From Paenibacillus oceani (GTDB taxonomy: Bacteria > Bacillota > Bacilli > Paenibacillales > NBRC-103111), in the NCBI RefSeq assembly GCF_014705615.1, contig NZ_JACXJA010000016.1, forward strand, positions 124,001-188,000: a stretch of 64,000 bases of DNA, read 5' to 3'. Position numbers and translations under genes: made by a program. The notes below the pieces were generated by a model. The model was not told where the DNA came from, made no database searches, and saw nothing but the letters and a program-made list of their open reading frames with translations. Of this stretch, positions 8,480-17,420 are shown piece by piece. Position 1 is the stretch's first letter. Each line of letters starts with the position of its first letter.

Positions 8480-9241
8480 ATGAGTATTAGTCAAATGGAA
8501 CAGGTAAAGACGATCCGCAACAAAATTACGCGGTTTATGATGATGTACAAGTTCGCCCTAAGCGAGCTTGAGACGAAAGTGGACATTCTGAAGGAAGAAT
8601 TCCATCTGCTGCACGATTACAATCCGATCGAGCACACAAAGTCGCGGATCAAAACGCCGGTCAGCATTATGAACAAGCTTCACCGCAAAGGCTGCGGCAC
8701 TTCGTTTTCCAGCATCAGGGAAAATATCAAGGATATTGCGGGGCTGCGGATTACGTGCTCCTTCATCTCGGATATTTATTGGATCAGCGAGATGCTCAGC
8801 AACCAGAGCGACTTGAACATCGTAGAAATCAAGGATTATATCATGAATCCGAAGCCCAACGGCTATCGCAGCCTCCACCTGCTGATGCAGGTACCGGTTT
8901 TTATGTCGGACCGCCAGGAGAACGTGTTTGTCGAGGTGCAGATCCGGACGATCGCAATGGACTTTTGGGCGAGCCTGGAGCACAAAATTTTTTACAAATA
9001 CGATCAATCCGTCCCCGCCCGTCTGCTGCAGGAGCTGAAAGAAGCGGCTGACTCGTCCAATGAGCTCGATCTGCGGATGGAACGGCTGCACCGGGAGATC
9101 GAAGCGATTAAGGGAGAACAGCATCACGACGACGCCGAGGAGCTGGCCCGGTTTATGATCGACAATAAGCATTTCTCGATCCCGGCCGCTTTGATGGAAC
9201 TGCTCAGCGAAGATATAAAGCTTGGAAAATCCGGGGTATAA
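8480..9241 (+). CDS. small alarmone synthetase (RelA/SpoT synthetase-domain GTP pyrophosphokinase)
   Basis: This is a 253-residue single-domain protein that makes (p)ppGpp from ATP and GDP/GTP. It has the synthetase core only, with no HD hydrolase, TGS or ACT domain. Visible motifs are KTPVSIMNKLHRKG, IKDIAGLRITCSF, the G-loop region NPKPNGYRSLH, FVEVQIRTIAMDFWASLEHK and IFYKYD. It is ~40 residues longer than B. subtilis YjbM/YwaC, with a coiled C-terminal tail. ATG 8480 with AGAAAGGGA is preferred over the ATG 33 bases upstream. It is the first gene of a probable four-gene run to 11387. Confidence 0.9.
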   Translation: MSISQMEQVKTIRNKITRFMMMYKFALSELETKVDILKEEFHLLHDYNPIEHTKSRIKTPVSIMNKLHRKGCGTSFSSIRENIKDIAGLRITCSFISDIYWISEMLSNQSDLNIVEIKDYIMNPKPNGYRSLHLLMQVPVFMSDRQENVFVEVQIRTIAMDFWASLEHKIFYKYDQSVPARLLQELKEAADSSNELDLRMERLHREIEAIKGEQHHDDAEELARFMIDNKHFSIPAALMELLSEDIKLGKSGV

Positions 9242-9292
9242 GCGCCACGCTCGATGTGCCGGGGGAGAGGAAGAAAAAGGGAGGTTTTCGAA

Positions 9293-10363
9293 ATGAGCTG
9301 TACGGTTATGTTTCCGCATGACGGCGATATATTGAATGTGTACGATGGCCAAATCCGGGAGGAGCGGCTCGTTATTAACGTATCCATATCCGCGCCGGAC
9401 GGTAGGCAGTTGCTCGTCAACGGTGCCGAAGCGCGCCGGGAGGGCGAGTACTACTACGGGGAAGCCGCTTTGGACGGATATGCGAATACGATAACGGTGA
9501 CGGATCGGGAGACGGGTTACACCGACAGCCGGGTCGTCTATTGGCTGAAAAACGCCGTGAACAAATACCGGATTGCGGTTGACGACAACATCTGGTTTCT
9601 GAAAGACATCGTCGACAATCGTCATCAGTACCGGTCCATCTTCGACAACCCTTACCTCGGCATGTTCAAGGATATTCACGACAAGTACGGCACGAAGGTG
9701 CAGTTTAATCTGTACTACCAGACGGAAGGCTTCAACCTGACGCAGATGCCGGATACGTACAAGGAGGAGTGGAAGGCGAATGCCCACTGGCTCCGGTTAA
9801 CGTTCCATGCGCTGCAAAATGACCCGCCCCGGCCTTATGAACACGCGGAGCCCGAAGAGGTGCTGCGCGACTGCAAGCTCGTCACCGGCGAGATCGTCCG
9901 GTTTGCAGGCGAGGAGGTTCTGGAGCCGGCCACGACGATCCATTACGGCGCGGCGACACGCGAAGGGTGCAGAGCGCTCCGGCAGTTCGGCTTCCGCGGA
10001 TTAGCCGGTTATTTCCGGTTTGCAGACGGACGCCCGATCGTCTCTTATTATTTGAACGACGAGCAGACCGCGCATCTGAACGGGCGGGACTTCTGGAAAG
10101 ATCACAGCGAGGATCTCATCTTCATCAAGATCGATGCAGTGCTGGACGGGCTGAAGAAAAACGATATTATCCGGGAGCTCGACCGGGTCAAGGCGAACCC
10201 GGGCGAAGCGGGATTTATCGAGCTCCTGATTCACGAGCAATACTACTATCCGCATTATACGGCTTACCAGCCGGATTACTGGGAGAAGCTGGAGACCGCA
10301 GCCAGGTGGGCGACGGAGAACGGTTACAGTCCGGCCTTTTTGAGCGAGTGCATCGGGGAGTAA
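9293..10363 (+). CDS. polysaccharide-deacetylase-like protein
   Basis: This 356-residue protein has no signal peptide. A short N-terminal beta domain (residues 1-95) precedes a deacetylase-fold barrel recognised from VDDNIWFLKDI, the LGMFKDIHDKYGTKVQFNLY pattern (metal-site Asp-Asp and core strand), and HALQNDPPRPYEHA. The canonical H-x3-H pair of NodB enzymes is only partly visible, so catalytic activity is uncertain. The start is ATG 9293 behind GGGAGG. The gene is 51 bases after the alarmone synthetase and 27 before the nucleotidyltransferase. Confidence 0.6.
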   Translation: MSCTVMFPHDGDILNVYDGQIREERLVINVSISAPDGRQLLVNGAEARREGEYYYGEAALDGYANTITVTDRETGYTDSRVVYWLKNAVNKYRIAVDDNIWFLKDIVDNRHQYRSIFDNPYLGMFKDIHDKYGTKVQFNLYYQTEGFNLTQMPDTYKEEWKANAHWLRLTFHALQNDPPRPYEHAEPEEVLRDCKLVTGEIVRFAGEEVLEPATTIHYGAATREGCRALRQFGFRGLAGYFRFADGRPIVSYYLNDEQTAHLNGRDFWKDHSEDLIFIKIDAVLDGLKKNDIIRELDRVKANPGEAGFIELLIHEQYYYPHYTAYQPDYWEKLETAARWATENGYSPAFLSECIGE

Positions 10364-10390
10364 GGAAGCCGGAAGGAGCGGGTGAATCGG

Positions 10391-11203
10391 ATGAAGCGGA
10401 TGAAGACGGACACATCGCTAAATTTGAATAAGATCGTGGATCTGTTCAGGCAGCTGCTCGAGGACCGGTTGATCGGTATTTATTTGCACGGTTCGCTCGC
10501 TATGGGCTGCTTTCATCCGGATCGGAGCGACATCGATTTTCTGGTCATCCTGAAGGATAAGCCGGACGAGGACACGTACCGCAAACTGGCGCGTGCCGTA
10601 CTGAGGATGGCCGACGACATGCCGGAACTTCCCGAGCTCGAATTCAGCGTGCTGCTGGAATCGGCGGTGAAGCCGTTTACGTATCCTACGCCTTTTGAAT
10701 TTCACTACTCCCCGCTCCATAGAGAGAAATACAGATTGGACGCAAACTACAGATGCGGCGGATTAACGGACGAGGATTTGGCAGCCCATCTGACGATCGC
10801 CTATTACCGGGGCATCGCTCTATACGGCCCGCCGCTCCGGGAGCTGTACGAGCCTGTAGATGCCTTGTACTATACGTCGTCGATCCTTAATGACATTAAG
10901 GATGCGGCCCGGGATATTCTTGTGAACCCGCTGTATATGACGTTAAATTTATGCCGGGTGTTGTACTATTTGAAAGAAGGGACGATAAGCTCCAAAAAAG
11001 AAGGCGGGGAGTGGGCGGTACAAGTTGTTCCGGACCGGTACAAGGCGCTGATCCGCCATGGTCTGGACGAATACAGCGGAGTATCCGCGCGCCTGGAAGC
11101 GGAGACGCCGTTGCTGCCTGGCTTCGCCGAGTATATGCTGACTGAAATCAACCGGTCCCTCAGGGAACGCGAATCGTCCGGAAATCGGCTGACGAAGGAG
11201 TGA
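10391..11203 (+). CDS. ANT-type nucleotidyltransferase (aminoglycoside adenylyltransferase-like, DUF4111)
   Basis: This ~270-residue protein has the nucleotidyltransferase signature HGSLAMGCFHPDRSDIDFLV (GS-x10-D-x-D) at about residues 34-53, followed by a helical C-terminal domain as in AadA-type streptomycin/spectinomycin adenylyltransferases. An AMP-transfer role is likely, but resistance function is unproven. The start is ambiguous: GTG 10382 lies too close to the SD at 10371-10378, so ATG 10391 is used. It shares an operon-like arrangement with the preceding deacetylase-like gene and the small gene that follows. Confidence 0.8.
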   Translation: MKRMKTDTSLNLNKIVDLFRQLLEDRLIGIYLHGSLAMGCFHPDRSDIDFLVILKDKPDEDTYRKLARAVLRMADDMPELPELEFSVLLESAVKPFTYPTPFEFHYSPLHREKYRLDANYRCGGLTDEDLAAHLTIAYYRGIALYGPPLRELYEPVDALYYTSSILNDIKDAARDILVNPLYMTLNLCRVLYYLKEGTISSKKEGGEWAVQVVPDRYKALIRHGLDEYSGVSARLEAETPLLPGFAEYMLTEINRSLRERESSGNRLTKE

Positions 11204-11213
11204 GCGGCAGCAG

Positions 11214-11387
11214 ATGAACCCTTATCATTGCTGTGCTTCCTGTACGCATTATGAGATCCGGAAGCACACTCCGGAGAAATACTGGTGCAGCCGGCTCGGT
11301 TATGCAACGAGCCCGAAGTACGTATTCGACTGCTGGACGCCGAAAGAATCGGTCCTTCATGCAATCGGGAAGAACAAGCCGAAATAA
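11214..11387 (+). CDS. small Cys-rich protein (57 residues)
   Basis: Read directly from sequence, MNPYHCCASCTHYEIRKH is followed by YWCSRLGY and VFDCWTPKE, ending at TAA 11387. Five cysteines (CC-x2-C, C, C) suggest a metal-binding or zinc-ribbon-like fold. AAGGAG at 11195-11200 overlaps the end of the upstream gene, implying coupling. It resembles short uncharacterised Paenibacillus/Bacillus proteins with the same CSRLGY...DCWTP pattern, as I recall the family. Function unknown. Confidence 0.7.
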   Translation: MNPYHCCASCTHYEIRKHTPEKYWCSRLGYATSPKYVFDCWTPKESVLHAIGKNKPK

Positions 11388-11540
11388 TTCGCCGCGGCTG
11401 CGTTCGGGGTCGGGGAAGAGAGACGGCCTTTCCGCATTCCGGCAAATCGCTTCATCCTGGACGAGTACCAGCATGATGTTAACCGTACCTTTCCGGGCAG
11501 GAAAGCAGCTACACCGCTTGGAAGGAAGACCAGCAAGTTT

Positions 11541-11567
11541 CGGCAGGCCGAGCGCCTGCTTTTTTTG
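11541..11567 (+). terminator. Rho-independent terminator
   Basis: GCAGGC-CGAGC-GCCTGC is followed by seven T. It ends the run of genes that starts at 8480. Confidence 0.9.
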
Positions 11568-11657
11568 ATTTTACGAATCGAAGAGGAGCTGTGTTTCAAC
11601 TTTTTTTTGCCAAAAGGCGTATTGCATGCAACCGGATCGGCACAGCTTGCATCTAAA

Positions 11658-12257
11658 GTGCAGAGAGAGGGGGCGAGCGGACTGGATGTCATCGAACGGT
11701 TGAAGCGCCGGGATGAAGCTGCGCTGCAAAGTTTGATGGAGATACACGGCGACTATTTGCTTCGCACGGCCTATCTCCTGCTCAAAGACCGGCAGGCGGC
11801 GGAAGAGGCGGTTCAGGACACCTTTATCACCGCTTATTACAAGATCGGACAGCTCGCCGAGCCTTCCCGGCTGAAAGGCTGGCTGACCCGGATCGCCGTC
11901 AACCGGTGCCGGATGAAGCTTCGTACCTGGGACTGGAACCGGCTGCTCTCATATGCACGGATGGAATCGTTTCTGGGGGACGATCCGGAGCCCGGTCCGG
12001 AGGAGCGTTTCTTTCTGGAGCGGCGCACCGAGCGTCTCACCGATGCGGTTCATCGGCTGACATATTTATACAGAGAGGCGATCACGTTATATTACTACAA
12101 TGAACTGACTGTGCGGGAAATGGCGGAACAGCTCGGAACGAACGAAAATACGGTTAAAGCGCGCCTCGCCAGAGGGCGTTCGATGCTGAAGCGGATCTGG
12201 GAGGAGGGGGACCACGATGAGCAGGGACAACGAGTCGGCAAAAATACGATTGGATGA
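11658..12257 (+). CDS. ECF RNA polymerase sigma factor
   Basis: This is a sigma-70 family protein of about 190-200 residues. Region 2 is seen in LYRTAYL-like LLRTAYLLLKDRQAAEEAVQ and DTFITAYYKI; region 4 is seen in YREAITLYYYNELTVREMAE followed by LGTNENTVKARLARGR. The start is uncertain. The frame is open from 11565, but that overlaps the terminator. GTG 11658 lacks an SD, and a CTG at 11682 has a good SD (GAGAGGGGG). The 3' end overlaps the next gene by 41 bases, the usual layout for an ECF sigma and its regulator. Confidence 0.88.
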   Translation: MQREGASGLDVIERLKRRDEAALQSLMEIHGDYLLRTAYLLLKDRQAAEEAVQDTFITAYYKIGQLAEPSRLKGWLTRIAVNRCRMKLRTWDWNRLLSYARMESFLGDDPEPGPEERFFLERRTERLTDAVHRLTYLYREAITLYYYNELTVREMAEQLGTNENTVKARLARGRSMLKRIWEEGDHDEQGQRVGKNTIG

Positions 12258-12561
12258 GGAGCTCAGCGAGCTTCATTTTACGAAGCAGGAGGAGGTGCGG
12301 AAGCAAGCTTTTCCTGCTACCTGGAGCCAGCGGCTGCGCGCGTTATGGAACAAAGAGATCGAGCTTCCGGTCGTGCCCGGCGCTGCGGCGGCTTTGTTAT
12401 TGTTCGTCTTGCTGGGCGTTCAGCGGCTCCCTCCCGGCTCCGAACCGGAGCATCCCGCGCCTGCGGCGGTCCGGCAGCTCGTCGAAGCGGGCGGCAATAC
12501 GTATTGGGAAGATGAACTCGAGAAGGCGGTGACCTATGCTGAAAATCAAAATAAAAGTTAA
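12217..12561 (+). CDS. small membrane protein, probable anti-sigma factor
   Basis: This 114-residue protein has a charged cytoplasmic N-terminus (SELHFTKQEEVRKQ), a single membrane segment near residues 53-70 (PGAAAALLLFVLLGVQ) and a short outer tail. Size, topology and the 41-base overlap with the sigma gene fit an anti-sigma factor of the short inner-membrane type. No zinc (H-x3-C-x2-C) motif is present. The 3' end overlaps the next gene by 26 bases. Confidence 0.7.
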   Translation: MSRDNESAKIRLDEELSELHFTKQEEVRKQAFPATWSQRLRALWNKEIELPVVPGAAAALLLFVLLGVQRLPPGSEPEHPAPAAVRQLVEAGGNTYWEDELEKAVTYAENQNKS

Positions 12562-14794
12562 GCATCTGGTCCTGTCGGTATTGGCGATCGCGGTGGCCTT
12601 GCCGCTGCTGACGGAAGTGGCGCTTCCTTACTGGAATTTGTATTACGCTCGACAGCAGGCGGCTGCCGGCAATATCCGGGGGGGGCAGGGCATCATGGAG
12701 GCGCTCGACGGTTCGCTGTTTACGGAAAAGCAGAAGCTGAAACTGATACGGGAGACGATGATCGAAGGAGCTATGGCGCCTGAGCGGATGCGTGCATCCA
12801 ACTACGATTTGTATGTCGGCCCCGGTCATACCCAGTCCCATCTGCCGAACCGTACGGAGCTGTTCCGGACCGAAGAGAAAGTGCCTTACCTGGAATACTA
12901 TGTGAACCAGGCTCCGATCGACGGTTATTGGTCGCAGGCGGTGAAACATCTGGCGTATGTCTACGACCGCAAAGGGCTGCCGGAGGAAGCGATCCGGACG
13001 CTCGAGGAGGCGGAGCGGCGGCTGACTGCCAAAGGCTTCGCTAATGTGCGCCAAACGCTCGTAATAAGACGGGCGGAGCTGCTCGCGGCCAGCGGACAAG
13101 TGGAGGAGGCGGACCGGGTTCTGGCAGAGTTCGCATACCGCCAGCTGGAGGGCGAGATGAACAGCAGCGGGGAGATCGCCCGGATGAGAGCCCGGGTCTG
13201 GATCGATGCCGGTCAAAGCAGGCAAGCGCTGGAACGATTCAGTGCCGAGCTGGAGGAAGCGAATTCGCTCCCGGCGGCATCCGCCAATAGGCAGGTCTTT
13301 ATACACCAAATAACGATGCTGCAGGAGCTGCTGCAAAAAGAGGAACAACGGCTCGAAGCGGGACGTACAATCGTCTCGGGGACGCTCCGCCGCAGCGACG
13401 GCACGCCGATCGTAAACGCCGGCGTCTTCCTTCGGGAGGAGTCGATCGCGAATCGCAGCGTGACGGAACAAGATCCGTATCAGACGACTACGGATGCTTC
13501 CGGGCAGTATACGTTTTATGGAGTCACTCCCGGCAGCTACCAGCTGTACCTGGGGATGAATTTCGATCAGATCAGCGGCTGGACGTGGCCGATCGGCAAT
13601 GACGAATGGACGATCATCGACGGACAACCGAACGTTTCGCTGCCGGTGACGTTATATCCGCTGTTGGAGCTGTTTTCTCCGGTGAACCAGCAGACCCTGT
13701 CCGGACCCGACATCGAGTTCGAATGGGAACGGGTGGAAGGAGCAGCCTATTATAATGTAAATGTAGGAATCGGATTCAAAAACGGATCGGGCAGCACGAC
13801 GCTGCAGACGCATGTGGAGAATAACCGCTTAACGATTCAGGCGGAACGGTTGTACGATCAGGTATTCGGCTTGTCGTATGAGACGGAGAGGGACTGGGCG
13901 TCAGCCGACCCGGCGGGTCTGCTTGGTTTTTCCAATCCGGACAACCGGTTTTTCTGGAGCGTCGAAGCTTTCGGCGCGGACGGCCGGATGCTGACGAAGA
14001 GCAGCGGCTACCGGCTGGATGACGATTCCATCGGCAACCTGCCTTTCTTCTACATGAAGCAGAGGACGTTGACCGAAGCGGATCGGCTCGTTCAAGCACG
14101 CCATTATGAGGAAGCTTTGTCGAAATACAAGAAAGCGCTGGAGAACGATCCGAACGACGTTCACGCTCTCCGGATGGTCATTCGCCTGCTCCAGTCGAAA
14201 GCGCTCGTGATGAAGGACGAATCGATACAAGAAACGCTTGTTCCGTATTTGAAGCGGATGCTGGAGGTTCGTCCCGAAGCCGTCTATGCGAGCGCGCTGG
14301 CGGAATATTATGCCGGGAAACGGGACTGGGCGGAATACAATACGAGAATCGGGCTTTACGACCGGCTGCGTCGCTCGCCCTTGTCCTCTTACGAGCTATC
14401 GGTGCGCGGAAAGACGCTGACGCAGCAGAGCCGGTTCGACGAAGCTTTGACGTACTTCGAACAGGCGATGCGGCAAGATGGCAGCCACCGATTCGTCGGA
14501 TTGTATCTTGCAGTCGAAATCTTTACAGACCGCTCGATGGAGGATGCGCTACGGATTGCAAAAGCTTACCCGGAACATTTCGTCGGTCCGCCGCAGCGGA
14601 ATTGGGTCAGGCTGGTCGAGGCGATGGGCGAAGAATCTGCAGCCTCATCCCAGGCGAAGGCGTACATGGACGAATTAGGAGAGAAGCTGGAATGGGTGTT
14701 TCAAGGCGACGAGGAGCGGTTGAGATCGTGGATCGCGGCGACCCGACAAGACGGTATGAAGGAGTTTGTAAGAGCGGTTATGGCGGTTCGATAA
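12536..14794 (+). CDS. membrane-anchored TPR / carboxypeptidase-regulatory-domain protein
   Basis: This 752-residue protein has an N-terminal membrane anchor (VKHLVLSVLAIAVALPLL). TPR-like helices span residues ~40-270. A carboxypeptidase regulatory-like beta domain lies at ~280-345 (DASGQYTFYGVTPGSYQLYL), then a beta-sandwich to ~500, and a second TPR array at ~515-650 (ARHYEEALSKYKKALENDPN). It is probably extracytoplasmic and, being the last gene of the sigma operon, may sense or relay a cell-envelope signal. That role is inferred only from operon position. Confidence 0.75.
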   Translation: MLKIKIKVKHLVLSVLAIAVALPLLTEVALPYWNLYYARQQAAAGNIRGGQGIMEALDGSLFTEKQKLKLIRETMIEGAMAPERMRASNYDLYVGPGHTQSHLPNRTELFRTEEKVPYLEYYVNQAPIDGYWSQAVKHLAYVYDRKGLPEEAIRTLEEAERRLTAKGFANVRQTLVIRRAELLAASGQVEEADRVLAEFAYRQLEGEMNSSGEIARMRARVWIDAGQSRQALERFSAELEEANSLPAASANRQVFIHQITMLQELLQKEEQRLEAGRTIVSGTLRRSDGTPIVNAGVFLREESIANRSVTEQDPYQTTTDASGQYTFYGVTPGSYQLYLGMNFDQISGWTWPIGNDEWTIIDGQPNVSLPVTLYPLLELFSPVNQQTLSGPDIEFEWERVEGAAYYNVNVGIGFKNGSGSTTLQTHVENNRLTIQAERLYDQVFGLSYETERDWASADPAGLLGFSNPDNRFFWSVEAFGADGRMLTKSSGYRLDDDSIGNLPFFYMKQRTLTEADRLVQARHYEEALSKYKKALENDPNDVHALRMVIRLLQSKALVMKDESIQETLVPYLKRMLEVRPEAVYASALAEYYAGKRDWAEYNTRIGLYDRLRRSPLSSYELSVRGKTLTQQSRFDEALTYFEQAMRQDGSHRFVGLYLAVEIFTDRSMEDALRIAKAYPEHFVGPPQRNWVRLVEAMGEESAASSQAKAYMDELGEKLEWVFQGDEERLRSWIAATRQDGMKEFVRAVMAVR

Positions 14795-14813
14795 CTGAAT
14801 CGGGGTGGAGGAG

Positions 14814-14839
14814 AAAAGTCCGAGCGATCGGGCTTTTTT
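14814..14839 (+). terminator. Rho-independent terminator
   Basis: AAGTCCGA-GCGA-TCGGGCTT with a G-U pair and a T-run ends the sigma operon. Confidence 0.8.
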
Positions 14840-14882
14840 CGTTATGCCTTGAAGCTGGGGCATACGGCGAGCGGGCGTGTGC

Positions 14883-14928
14883 TTGACAGCAAGTGTAGGG
14901 GAGGATATATAATACTATTATGATAATA
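14883..14928 (+). promoter_or_regulatory. SigA promoter plus palindrome before the ADP-ribosylglycohydrolase
   Basis: TTGACA (14883-14888) lies 17-19 bases from TATATA/TATAAT (14906-14913). The 13-bp palindrome TATTAT-G-ATAATA (14916-14928) covers the expected transcription start, so it is a good repressor-site candidate. Confidence 0.75.
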
Positions 14929-14991
14929 ACAAAATGATACTAACAAATTTCAGTCTAGCTGACGGAATAAGCTGGATAGGGAGGGGAACTT

Positions 14992-15873
14992 ATGAATCGG
15001 TTGAATCGTATAAAAGGCGGTCTGTACGGTGTCGCAATCGGGGATGCCCTGGGCGGAACGACGGAGTTTATGACCCGAAGCGAGGTCAAAAACAAATACG
15101 GCTACCTGACGGAGATCATCGGAGGCGGCGTCTGGGATCTGGAGCCGGGCGAAGTGACGGATGATACGATGATGACGCTCGCGGTCGGCGAAGGGATCGT
15201 CCGCAACCCGCATGATCCGATTCCGCATATCGGGTCCAACTTCCTGGAATGGTACCGGTCCGATCCGAAAGATATCGGCAATATCATTAGAAGAGTATTA
15301 AGCACTTATAACGGCAGCTGGTTCGAAGCCGCCTACATCGCGGATCTGGATCTCGGTCAAAGCGCCGGTAACGGCTCGCTGATGCGTTGTCTGCCCGTAG
15401 GGCTAAGCTACCCCGGACTGCCGGAGATCGAGAAGTTTTCGCGGTTGCAGTCGAAAATGACCCATTACGACGAACGATGCAGCGAAGCTTGTACGCTGTA
15501 CAACCGGATCGTATACCGGATTATGAACGAGGAGCCGCTGCGCGAAGCCGTTCGCAGCGAAATCGGGAATACCGTCTACGCATCCGTCCTCTCCCGGGAA
15601 CCCGACTGCGAACCAAGCGGTTATGTCGTTCATAGTATGAGCTGGGCGCTTTATATCCTGCTCCAGGCCGAATCGTTTGCGGAGGTGGTCCAAGCGGCGG
15701 CGAACTTGGGCGGAGACTCGGATACGATCGCTGCGATAGCGGGAGGGATCGCGGGCGTGTATGATGGATATGAAGGCATTCCCGCGTCCTATTCGACCAA
15801 GATTCTGATCAGGGACCGGTTGGATGAGCTGGCGGAGCAGTTGGCCGCCGTGCGCGCCAGGCTGATTACTTAG
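14992..15873 (+). CDS. ADP-ribosylglycohydrolase family protein (DraG-like)
   Basis: This 293-residue cytoplasmic protein removes ADP-ribose from proteins or small molecules. Metal-site motifs are visible: GDALGGTTEF near the start, EVTDDTMMTLAV (residues 62-73) and NLGGDSDTIAAIAGGIAG near residue 238. The start is supported by GGGAGGGG before ATG 14992. No ADP-ribosyltransferase or macrodomain gene is adjacent, so its substrate is open. It is transcribed from its own promoter. Confidence 0.9.
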   Translation: MNRLNRIKGGLYGVAIGDALGGTTEFMTRSEVKNKYGYLTEIIGGGVWDLEPGEVTDDTMMTLAVGEGIVRNPHDPIPHIGSNFLEWYRSDPKDIGNIIRRVLSTYNGSWFEAAYIADLDLGQSAGNGSLMRCLPVGLSYPGLPEIEKFSRLQSKMTHYDERCSEACTLYNRIVYRIMNEEPLREAVRSEIGNTVYASVLSREPDCEPSGYVVHSMSWALYILLQAESFAEVVQAAANLGGDSDTIAAIAGGIAGVYDGYEGIPASYSTKILIRDRLDELAEQLAAVRARLIT

Positions 15874-15956
15874 CGACTGGTCGCTATGAGCTCCGGCTGG
15901 CGGCATCCGTTCCGGCCGAACGGTGTGAAATTCGCAAAGTGAAGGTGGAAGAAAAG

Positions 15957-16490
15957 ATGAGCAGCCTGTATCAAGACTTATACATAAGGCGGTTGGAGGA
16001 TGACGATATCGGTTCCGTGATGGAGCTTATGCAGCTGATCGTATCGCTGCTTCCTTCTTCCGACTATTACGCGATGGACGATTCCGGCTATTTTCGCGAG
16101 CATATCCGGAATATGGGGGAGCTGTACGGCGCTTTTGCCGATACGCAGCTTGTGGCCGTAACCGTCCTGGGATTTCCCGGACCGGGTCCCCGGAACTTGG
16201 CACGCGAGTACGGGGTGCCGGAATGGGAGCTGCTTCGCGTAGCGGCTCTGGAAGGCTCGGCGGTCCATCCGTCCGCAAGGGGGAAAGGGCTGCAGCGGTT
16301 ATTCGTGGAGCTTCGCGAACGGAGAGCTGCCGAGTACGGATGCTTGCACCTGTATTCGACAGTTCATCCGGACAATGAGGCAAGCCGGCGCAATCTGGAG
16401 TTGTCCGGATACGAATGGAAATTTTCCCGTCTGATGTACGGCGGTCTGCCCAGACATTGTTATGCGAAGCGGCTGAACGGACACTTGTAG
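15957..16490 (+). CDS. GNAT family N-acetyltransferase
   Basis: This ~177-residue protein has the acetyl-CoA binding signature in ALEGSAVHPSARGKGLQRLF (motif A, R/Q-x-x-G-x-G/A-like) and the downstream HPDNEASRRNLELSGY pattern of motif B. The ATG at 15957 behind GAAGGTGG is preferred to the GTG six codons upstream. The substrate cannot be inferred. It is 83 bases after the ADP-ribosylglycohydrolase, possibly co-transcribed. Confidence 0.85.
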   Translation: MSSLYQDLYIRRLEDDDIGSVMELMQLIVSLLPSSDYYAMDDSGYFREHIRNMGELYGAFADTQLVAVTVLGFPGPGPRNLAREYGVPEWELLRVAALEGSAVHPSARGKGLQRLFVELRERRAAEYGCLHLYSTVHPDNEASRRNLELSGYEWKFSRLMYGGLPRHCYAKRLNGHL

Positions 16491-16556
16491 GCAGCAACCG
16501 GCGGCTGCATCTGTGGCTTCGAACACCGCCCCAATGCGGTAGGGGGCCCCAACAAA

Positions 16557-16603
16557 ACATCCTCTGCCGCATCCGCCGAATATTGGCGGGCGATAGAGGA
16601 TGT
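16557..16603. terminator. large hairpin between convergent genes
   Basis: ACATCCTCT pairs with AGAGGATGT, and an inner CCGCC...GGCGG stem continues the helix. There is no clear T-run; it may act in both directions. Confidence 0.5.
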
Positions 16604-16629
16604 TCCGCGTATATCGGATCGCAAGCGGC

Positions 16630-17163
16630 TTAATTGGCTGAATGGCCCAGCTTGCGGAGCGTTTCGCCGATGAAATCCGGTTCATCGTGCGGTCCCCGGG
16701 AAGTTACGAAGTTGCGGTCCACGACGACCGGCTGATCGGAATATACACCGCCTTGCTCGGCGATTTTCTCCGCTACGCCCGAATAGGAAGTGAAATTTCG
16801 GCCCTGGACGAGCCCGGCTTCGGATAGCAGCAGCGGACCGTGACAGATGGCGGATATTGTGATCTCCTTCTCGTTGGCTTGCAGAAGGAAGTCCAGAATC
16901 TGATCGTTCTCCATCAGATTTTCGGGAGAACGTCCGCCTGGAATGACGATCGCGTCATAATCGTCCGCAGATGCTTCGTTGATCGACAAATGCGTCGTAT
17001 ACGTGATCGTCCCCTGCTTGCCTTGCAGCTCCTGTTCTTTCTCCAGGCCGATAATGACGGCTTCGTGCCCATATTTGGTTATCGCTTCGAACGGATGTTT
17101 CATCTCGGAATCCTCATACCCGTCTGCCAGCAGAAAAGCGACCTTGCATCCTCTCTGTTCCAT
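16630..17163 (-). CDS. DJ-1/PfpI family protein (type 1 glutamine-amidotransferase fold)
   Basis: This ~177-residue cytoplasmic stress-type protein has the nucleophile elbow AICHGP (catalytic Cys near 106), preceded by the AIVIPGGRSPE strand-loop and an N-terminal LLADGYEDSE with the conserved acidic residue. It is close to the YfkM/general-stress-protein-18 group, whose members act as protease, deglycase or chaperone-like proteins. ATG 17163 is chosen because the GTG three codons upstream abuts the SD (AAAGGAAG). It is convergent with the GNAT gene. Confidence 0.9.
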   Translation of the reverse strand: MEQRGCKVAFLLADGYEDSEMKHPFEAITKYGHEAVIIGLEKEQELQGKQGTITYTTHLSINEASADDYDAIVIPGGRSPENLMENDQILDFLLQANEKEITISAICHGPLLLSEAGLVQGRNFTSYSGVAEKIAEQGGVYSDQPVVVDRNFVTSRGPHDEPDFIGETLRKLGHSAN

Positions 17164-17420
17164 GTTCCGCACTTCCTTTCGTCATAAAGTTCTCTCTACA
17201 ACTATGTATTACCCGGCTTGGACGCGAGTCAAACGAAAGCCGGTATTCAACCGCGGGGCGGCGCGGGCTTGCGGGATTGCCAAGAATGACGAGAAAAAAT
17301 CAATTCCGTCCGGAAAATACGGAGGAGATGGAAGGGGATTCACGAATATATACGTATTGGGGTTTCATCGCGCCAATCTTCATGAGCGGGTTTTCATGGC
17401 AGGGAAGAAGGGGGAACGAT

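Noticed and set aside
11565-11657. N-terminal extension of the ECF sigma factor from TTG 11565
   Set aside because: The start falls within the upstream terminator's T-run and the added residues do not resemble sigma region 2.
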